Translations under genes and position numbers: made by a program
Shown: in pieces, positions 32,493 to 36,788 of the stretch
How the letters are laid out: each line of letters starts with the position of its first letter
Numbering within the stretch: the first letter of the stretch is position 1
Notes under the pieces: model-generated
Databases searched by the model: none
Told to the model about the DNA's origin: nothing
The model's input: the letters and a program-made list of their open reading frames with translations, nothing else
Assembly: GCA_936928855.1 (NCBI GenBank)
Contig: CAKZHZ010000026.1
Location: 1 to 36,788, forward strand
Reading direction: 5' to 3'
From: an uncultured Polycyclovorans sp.
GTDB lineage: Bacteria; Pseudomonadota; Gammaproteobacteria; Nevskiales; Nevskiaceae
DNA length: 36,788 nucleotides

Positions 32493-33311
32493 CTACCCCG
32501 GCGGAAGCGTGATCGCCGGCGGCGGCGCCAGCCGCTGCTGCTGCTGCAGCGGCTGCTGCACCTGCGTGGCCTGCGGCAGCGGCTCCCACTCGAAGCGCGG
32601 CAGCGCGTCCCGGAACACACGCTCCAGCTGCTCGCCCCAGGCCTTCTTGAGCGTGGCGTAGAACGGCGTGTCGAGATCCAGCCGCAACTTGTGCGATACC
32701 GCCATGGTGTCCCGCGGCAGGATGGCGAGGTCCAGCGGCGGCCCCACGGTGAGGTTGGACTTCATGGTGGAGTCCAGCGACACCAGCGCACAACGGGCCG
32801 CATCCTCCAGCGTGGTGTCGTTGCGGATGATGCGATCGAGAATGGGCTTGCCGTACTTGCTCTCGCCAATCTGCAGGTAGGGCGTGTCCGGACTGGTGGA
32901 GATGCAGTTGCCCTCCGGATAGACCAGATACAGCGCCGGCTCCTCCCCCATGATCTGACCGCCCAACACCAGGGTGGTACGAAAATCCACCTGCGCGGCA
33001 TTGGCGGCAAAGTCACGCTGCGCCTGCACCGACAGCCGGCCGACATACTCCGCCGCGTCGAACATGTGCCGCACGTTGCGCAGGCTGATCAGATTTGGAT
33101 CCGGATTGTTCCAGTCCCGGGTGAGGGCGTTGATGACGGCCTGTGTGGTCGCCAGGTTGCCAGCCGACAGCAGCACGAAGCAGCGCTGTCCCGGCGCCTC
33201 GAAGTGGTGCAGCTTGTTATAGGTGCGCACGTCGTCAACACCGGCACTGGTGCGCGTATCGGCCGCAAACACCAGGCCGGAGCGAACACGGATAGCCACA
33301 CAGTACGTCAT
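32493..33311 (-). CDS. Anbu-type (ancestral beta subunit) proteasome-like peptidase
   Basis: 272 residues starting MTYCVAIRV, so T2 would be the N-terminal nucleophile after Met removal, as in Anbu. Typical stretches: GLVFAADTRTSAGVDDVRTYNKLH, LLSAGNLATTQAVI, LVLGGQI, YLQIGESKYGKPILDR. The C-terminal tail is Gln/Pro-rich. Anbu is an HslV-like self-compartmentalising protein usually beside an ATP-grasp, an alpha-E and a transglutaminase-like gene. None is adjacent here; the partner is the histidine kinase. The start at 33311 is set by the family; the frame is open upstream. Confidence 0.9.
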   Translation of the reverse strand: MTYCVAIRVRSGLVFAADTRTSAGVDDVRTYNKLHHFEAPGQRCFVLLSAGNLATTQAVINALTRDWNNPDPNLISLRNVRHMFDAAEYVGRLSVQAQRDFAANAAQVDFRTTLVLGGQIMGEEPALYLVYPEGNCISTSPDTPYLQIGESKYGKPILDRIIRNDTTLEDAARCALVSLDSTMKSNLTVGPPLDLAILPRDTMAVSHKLRLDLDTPFYATLKKAWGEQLERVFRDALPRFEWEPLPQATQVQQPLQQQQRLAPPPAITLPPG

Positions 33312-33473
33312 TGCCGGAAGAACCTGGAAAGGGGGAGCAACCCGAGGGTCAGGTCCCCGATTGTACGGAATGCCCGGCCCGGCGTCGGCCCCCCAGGCCG
33401 ACGAAAGGCGGTCCTGCGGACACGCACGGGCTGTGCCAGACTGCCCCAAACCCTTGTCTACATGGAGACCCTC

Positions 33474-34070
33474 ATGGCCACCGTCGAACTGTTCTGGGAG
33501 CCCGGCAGTCCCTACACCTACCTCGCCGCCACCCAGATCGCCGCCTTCGAGCGCGACACCGGCGCCACAGTGGTGTGGAAACCCTTCCTGCTGGGCAAGG
33601 TGTTCCAGGCCCGTGGCATGAGCCTGCCCGCCTCCATCCCCGCCAAGGCGCAGTACATGTTCAAGGACCTCGCACGTTGGGCCCAGCTCTACCAAGTGCC
33701 GCTGACCATGCCCAAGGTGTTCCCGGTGAACAGCATGCTGGCCAGCCGCGTGTCCGTGGCCGCCGGCCAGCAGGGCAAGGGCGCCGAAGCGGCGCTGGCC
33801 GTGATGGGCGCCTACTGGGGCCAGGGCCATGACATCTCCCAGCCCGATGTCATCAAGGCCGCCCTCGACGACGCCGGCCTGGATGGCGACGCCCTCATCG
33901 CCGCCTCCGGCACCGACCCGGTCAAGGACGAACTGCGCCAGAACACCGAAGCCGCGGTTGAACGCGGCGTGTTCGGCGCCCCCAGCTTCTTCTACGAAGG
34001 CGCCATGTTCTGGGGCAATGACCGGCTGGATCTGCTGAAGGCGGTGATTGCGGGGAAGATCAAGGCCTGA
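33474..34070 (+). CDS. 2-hydroxychromene-2-carboxylate isomerase family protein
   Basis: 198 residues with thioredoxin/DsbA fold of the kappa-class GST/HCCA isomerase type. The catalytic Ser S12 is in FWEPGSPYTYLAA, and the C-terminal GVFGAPSFFYEGAMFWGNDRLDLL is typical. Family members isomerise 2-hydroxychromene-2-carboxylate in naphthalene breakdown or act as GSH transferases; no aromatic pathway is nearby, so substrate is unknown. GGAG lies 7 bases before the ATG at 33474. Confidence 0.88.
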   Translation: MATVELFWEPGSPYTYLAATQIAAFERDTGATVVWKPFLLGKVFQARGMSLPASIPAKAQYMFKDLARWAQLYQVPLTMPKVFPVNSMLASRVSVAAGQQGKGAEAALAVMGAYWGQGHDISQPDVIKAALDDAGLDGDALIAASGTDPVKDELRQNTEAAVERGVFGAPSFFYEGAMFWGNDRLDLLKAVIAGKIKA

Positions 34071-34143
34071 GGCACCTCAAACCGCAGCAGATGCGGTAGT
34101 CTGCGAGCTGCATTGGAATGCACGCGAGATCAAACGCATCGCC

Positions 34144-34758
34144 ATGGAAAAAGGGCAGCCACAGGCGCAGGAGAACCCCCTTCCCCGCAAGGGCGTGCGA
34201 AGCACGCTTGCGCCGGATGTTGAGCACCTCTACCGCCTGCATTGGAAGGATCTCTGTGACTGGTTGCGCTGGCGCTATGGTGCCGGCCCACCGGAGCCCG
34301 AAGACATCGCCCAGGCGGCCTTTCTCAAGATGGCGGAAGTCAAGGATCGCGGCTTCATCGAAAATCCGCGCGCCTACCTCTTCACCATCGCGGCCAACAC
34401 CGCGCTGATGGGCCTGCGCTGGTTCACCCGGACCCAGCAGTTCGTGGATCGTGAAATGGCCGCCTTGGGGCAGGATCTGGAAGAACTGTCCCCCGAACGC
34501 ATCCATGCCGACCACGAGCGACTCACGGTCGCGCTGCTGCAACTGGAAGGGCTGACCGACAAGCAGCGCGACATCCTCCTGCGCAACCGCATCGGAGGGC
34601 AGACCTACCAGCAGATCAGCGCCGAAACCGGCTGGAGCATTGCCGACATCTCGCGTCAGCTCACCAGCGCCCTGAGCACCCTCCGTCAGGCAATGGACCG
34701 CTACGACGACGAACACGATACCGGTGCCGGGCCGAAGGGCCAGCGCCAATCCGGCTAG
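34144..34758 (+). CDS. ECF sigma factor, FecI-like
   Basis: 204 residues. A region 2 (EHLYRLHWKDLCDWLRWRYG to NPRAYLFTIAANTALMGL, with PEDIAQAAFLKM) and a region 4 (LEGLTDKQRDILLRNRIGGQTYQQISAETGWSIADISRQL) are both complete. The N-terminal extension of about 28 residues is basic. Together with the FecR gene it forms a cell-surface signalling pair, but the TonB-dependent receptor that normally follows is missing in this window. Start at 34144. Confidence 0.9.
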   Translation: MEKGQPQAQENPLPRKGVRSTLAPDVEHLYRLHWKDLCDWLRWRYGAGPPEPEDIAQAAFLKMAEVKDRGFIENPRAYLFTIAANTALMGLRWFTRTQQFVDREMAALGQDLEELSPERIHADHERLTVALLQLEGLTDKQRDILLRNRIGGQTYQQISAETGWSIADISRQLTSALSTLRQAMDRYDDEHDTGAGPKGQRQSG

Positions 34759-34762
34759 CACC

Positions 34763-35800
34763 ATGGCAGAAGTTCTCAAACTCACCGAACCCCTGCGTCC
34801 CCGCACCGGCAAAGGCAGCGTGGCCGACCAGGCCGATGCCTGGGCGGCCGTCCTGTACTCCGGCATGGCCACCGAGGACGACCGCCAGCAGTTCTCCCGC
34901 TGGCTGCGCGAGTCCCCCGCGCATGCGGCCGCCTACGCCCGGACCGAGCAACTTTGGCGTGACCTGGGCATGGCAGCCCATCTGGATGCGAAGCGCAGCG
35001 CCGCCCCCACATCCGCCACACCGCAACGAACCGCAGCGCGCCGCCGGTGGCCGCTGCGCATGGCGGCAGCGGCCATGCTGATCGTCGCCGTTGGCATCGC
35101 CGGCTGGCAGGCCTACGAATACTCGCAAACCCGTTTCACTACCGGCATCGGCGAAATCCGCACGGCATCCCTGGCCGATGGCAGTCGCATCACCCTCAGC
35201 GGGGACACCCGCATCATCGCCCATGTCGACGGCCCCGAGCGCCACGTGGAGCTGGTCCGCGGCCGCGCCTTCTTTGATGTTGCCCCCGACACCACTCGCC
35301 CCTTCCTCGTACGCGCCGCCGCCACCGAAATCCGCGTGGTCGGCACCGCCTTCGACGTCAACCGCAGCCCCGGTGGGGTGCAGGTCGCCGTCACCGAAGG
35401 CGTGGTGGAAATACTCGAACCGCACACCGTGATCCGCATCGCCAGCGACGACGCACCGGCGTCGCGGCCCGCCGCCGCCACCCTCACGGCCGGACAGAAG
35501 ATCGTGGCAGGCACTGACGGCAGCCTCACCGACGAACCACAGGCTTTTGACGCCACCGCCGAACTGGGCTGGCAGAGTGGCCGTCTGCACTACGTCAACA
35601 CCCGGCTCGACACCGTGATCACCGAGGTCAACCGCTACCGCAAACACAAGATTGTGCTCGACGAGGCCCGCCTCGGCGCCTACAGCGTCACCACCTCGTT
35701 CCGCACCGACCAGACCGACCAACTGCTCTCCGGCCTGGCCGCCAGCTATCCCGTGTTGATCAGCCAGCAGGGCAATACGGTGGTTGTGCGGGCGCGGTGA
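34763..35800 (+). CDS. FecR-type anti-sigma/sigma regulator
   Basis: 345 residues. The N-terminal DUF4880 part (about 20-70: ADAWAAVLYSGMATEDDRQQF, then SPAHAAAYARTEQLW), a membrane helix (about 108-126, AAAMLIVAVGIAGW), the FecR beta-domain (about 135-235: LADGSRITLSGDTRI, VELVRGRAFFDVAPDTTRPFLV, VVGTAFDVN) and a C-terminal STN-like part (LISQQGNTVVVR). It starts 4 bases after the sigma gene. Transmits an envelope signal to the cytosolic sigma factor. Confidence 0.9.
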   Translation: MAEVLKLTEPLRPRTGKGSVADQADAWAAVLYSGMATEDDRQQFSRWLRESPAHAAAYARTEQLWRDLGMAAHLDAKRSAAPTSATPQRTAARRRWPLRMAAAAMLIVAVGIAGWQAYEYSQTRFTTGIGEIRTASLADGSRITLSGDTRIIAHVDGPERHVELVRGRAFFDVAPDTTRPFLVRAAATEIRVVGTAFDVNRSPGGVQVAVTEGVVEILEPHTVIRIASDDAPASRPAAATLTAGQKIVAGTDGSLTDEPQAFDATAELGWQSGRLHYVNTRLDTVITEVNRYRKHKIVLDEARLGAYSVTTSFRTDQTDQLLSGLAASYPVLISQQGNTVVVRAR

Positions 35801-35865
35801 GCGCTCGCCCTCTCTGAGCACAAGGCGTAAAATCGGAGCTTGCCAGCTATCAACACGGTCACGCC

Positions 35866-36072
35866 ATGAGTGAGATTGTTTTCCTGGTGGAAGAATCCCT
35901 TGAAGGGGGGTTCGAGGCCCGCGCGCTTGGGCACTCGGTATTCACACAAGCAGAGACGATCGAAGCACTGCGCGAGCAGGTTCGAGACGCCGTTTCGTGC
36001 CATTTTGACGAGCACGAGCGTCCAGCCGTCATCCGGCTGCACTATGTACGAGATGAAGTTCTGGCGGCGTGA
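35866..36072 (+). CDS. HicB-like antitoxin
   Basis: 68 residues with the HicB partial RNase H-like fold pattern: a first strand IVFLVEESLEGGFEARALGHSVFTQAET, then a helix (EALREQVRDAVSCHF). No C-terminal DNA-binding domain, so it is a short form. It overlaps the HicA gene (GTGA), the arrangement of antitoxin-first HicBA pairs. Confidence 0.72.
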   Translation: MSEIVFLVEESLEGGFEARALGHSVFTQAETIEALREQVRDAVSCHFDEHERPAVIRLHYVRDEVLAA

Positions 36073-36311
36073 AGCTCCCGCGCGACCTTGATGCCGACGA
36101 GCTCATCAAAGCGCTGTCCCGTCTGGGATACACCCCAGTCAGACAGACTGGAAGTCACGTGCGCGTCGAATGTGCCTCGCCGAGCCGACATGCAGTCACC
36201 ATTCCGAATCACTCGCCACTAAAGGTAGGAACCTTGTCTGCAATTCTTGCTGACATTGCATCTCACCAACAAATTTCGCGCGAGCGGCTTTTGCACGTGC
36301 TATTCGGATAA
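36069..36311 (+). CDS. HicA-like mRNA interferase toxin
   Basis: 80 residues of the YcfA/HicA dsRBD-like fold. The catalytic His H30 is in TGSHVRVE, preceded by ALSRLGYTPVRQ and followed by VTIPNHSPLKVGTLSAILADI. It cuts mRNA when not bound by HicB. GTG start overlapping the antitoxin stop. Confidence 0.85.
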   Translation: MKLPRDLDADELIKALSRLGYTPVRQTGSHVRVECASPSRHAVTIPNHSPLKVGTLSAILADIASHQQISRERLLHVLFG

Positions 36312-36362
36312 GACGGGGCCGGATGAGCCAGGGAGCGGAACCCCTCACAAGTCGCGCCGCGA

Positions 36363-36713
36363 CTACGCCGCCGCCACCCGCGCCTTGAGTAGCGCATGCG
36401 CCTTGGTCAGGTGCTGCTCCACCATGCGAGTGGACAAGCCCACCTCATCCGCCACCTCCCGCGTGCCCTTCCCTTCCAGGCGCCGCAGCACAAACATCTG
36501 GCGGGGGCGTTCAGGTAGCGACTGCACCGCGCCGATGAAACATTCGATGCGTTGGTTGTCTGCCAGCTGCGCTTCGGGCGTTTCGTCTTCGGCGATCAGT
36601 TCCACGTCGTCCAGGTCCACCTGCGGCCGCATCGCCTGCTGACGCAGATGACTGGCCGCGAGGTTCATCGCCACGCGGAACAGCAGAATGTAATGACCCA
36701 GCGGTTTCTGCAC
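36363..36713 (-). pseudogene. 5'-truncated ECF sigma factor gene
   Basis: The frame encodes the end of region 2 (LLFRVAMNLAASHLR) and a full region 4 (IECFIGAVQSLPERPRQMFVLRRLEGKGTREVADEVGLSTRMVEQHL). About 50-60 residues of the expected N terminus are absent. The apparent GTG start (36713) falls at the junction with an insertion-sequence end, so it is probably an accident. Antiparallel to the HicBA genes. Confidence 0.75.
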
Positions 36714-36716
36714 AGG

Positions 36717-36788
36717 TTAGGCCGCTAAAGCATACGCCTCAGCGGGTGTTTTCATCCCCAGCGCCTGGTGGGGTCGCCGATGGTTGTA
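36717..36788 (-). mobile_element. End of an IS (transposase C terminus), cut by window edge
   Basis: The minus strand encodes YNHRRPHQALGMKTPAEAY and then ALAA and a stop at 36717-36719. This is the C-terminal signature (YNxxRPHxALGxxTP) of integrase-core transposases of the IS3/IS481 type. The rest lies outside the window. The IS end must fall within the few bases between 36717 and the start of sigma homology near 36705. Confidence 0.85.

Noticed and set aside
1..36788. CRISPR arrays, tRNA or rRNA genes, phage genes
   Set aside because: No regularly spaced repeats, cloverleaf-like sequences or phage structural genes were seen on reading; an automated scan was not possible.

Overview
The window is GC-rich bacterial chromosome, densely coded. 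It most resembles a free-living gammaproteobacterium, judged from an assimilatory nitrate locus with NasS/NasT control, sigma-54 promoters, a PhoX/PlcP-type phosphate-stress pair and FecI/FecR. Genus cannot be fixed from sequence alone.

Layout. (a) 1-8457, minus strand: nitrate assimilation operon, transcribed nrtA-nrtB-nrtC/D (nitrate ABC transporter), nirB-nirD (NADH nitrite reductase), a NasB-like flavoprotein and nasA (cut by the window edge). (b) 8735-10907, minus: nasT, nasS and a cytosolic single-domain haemoglobin. (c) 11278-15762, plus: outer-membrane protein (DUF3034-like), exported truncated haemoglobin, FMN-binding protein, PepSY-type membrane protein, small membrane protein, YiiX-like cysteine hydrolase. 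(d) 15821-17008, minus: OmpA domain fused to two cupredoxin domains. (e) 17429-22860, plus: four exported proteins, three of them helical-repeat/TPR-like. (f) 22870-30220: PlcP-like metallophosphoesterase, AlkA-like glycosylase, VWA protein, SanA/YdcF-like protein, PhoX, two lipoproteins. (g) 30198-33311, minus: Anbu protease and a large histidine kinase. (h) 33474-36788: HCCA-isomerase-like protein, FecI/FecR pair, HicB/HicA-like toxin-antitoxin, and a 5'-truncated ECF sigma gene next to the end of an insertion sequence.

The main discovery is regulatory. Four transcription units (nrtA operon, the OMP-haemoglobin operon, the OmpA-cupredoxin gene and the TPR operon) each start with a sigma-54 (-24/-12) promoter. 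Each then has a leader whose last hairpin is an intrinsic terminator lying directly before the first gene. Just upstream of, and overlapping, the 5' arm of each terminator is a GGAC- or GGAT-type hairpin with a six-base loop carrying G at position 4 (A at position 1 in three of four). In three of the four leaders this is preceded within 1-3 bases by a second hexaloop hairpin with A1 and G4. This is the architecture recognised by ANTAR antiterminators, and the ANTAR protein NasT is encoded in the middle of the cluster. Half or more of the putative regulon is exported, has no known role in nitrate assimilation, and looks like a periplasmic/outer-membrane redox system (haemoglobin, flavin, copper).

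Inferred integration: nitrogen limitation (NtrC, sigma-54) starts transcription; nitrate, sensed by NasS, frees NasT, which lets polymerase pass the four terminators. The cell then makes the nitrate uptake and reduction machinery together with an envelope system that may deal with nitric oxide or other nitrogen oxides. The envelope function is a hypothesis; the leaders are seen in the sequence.
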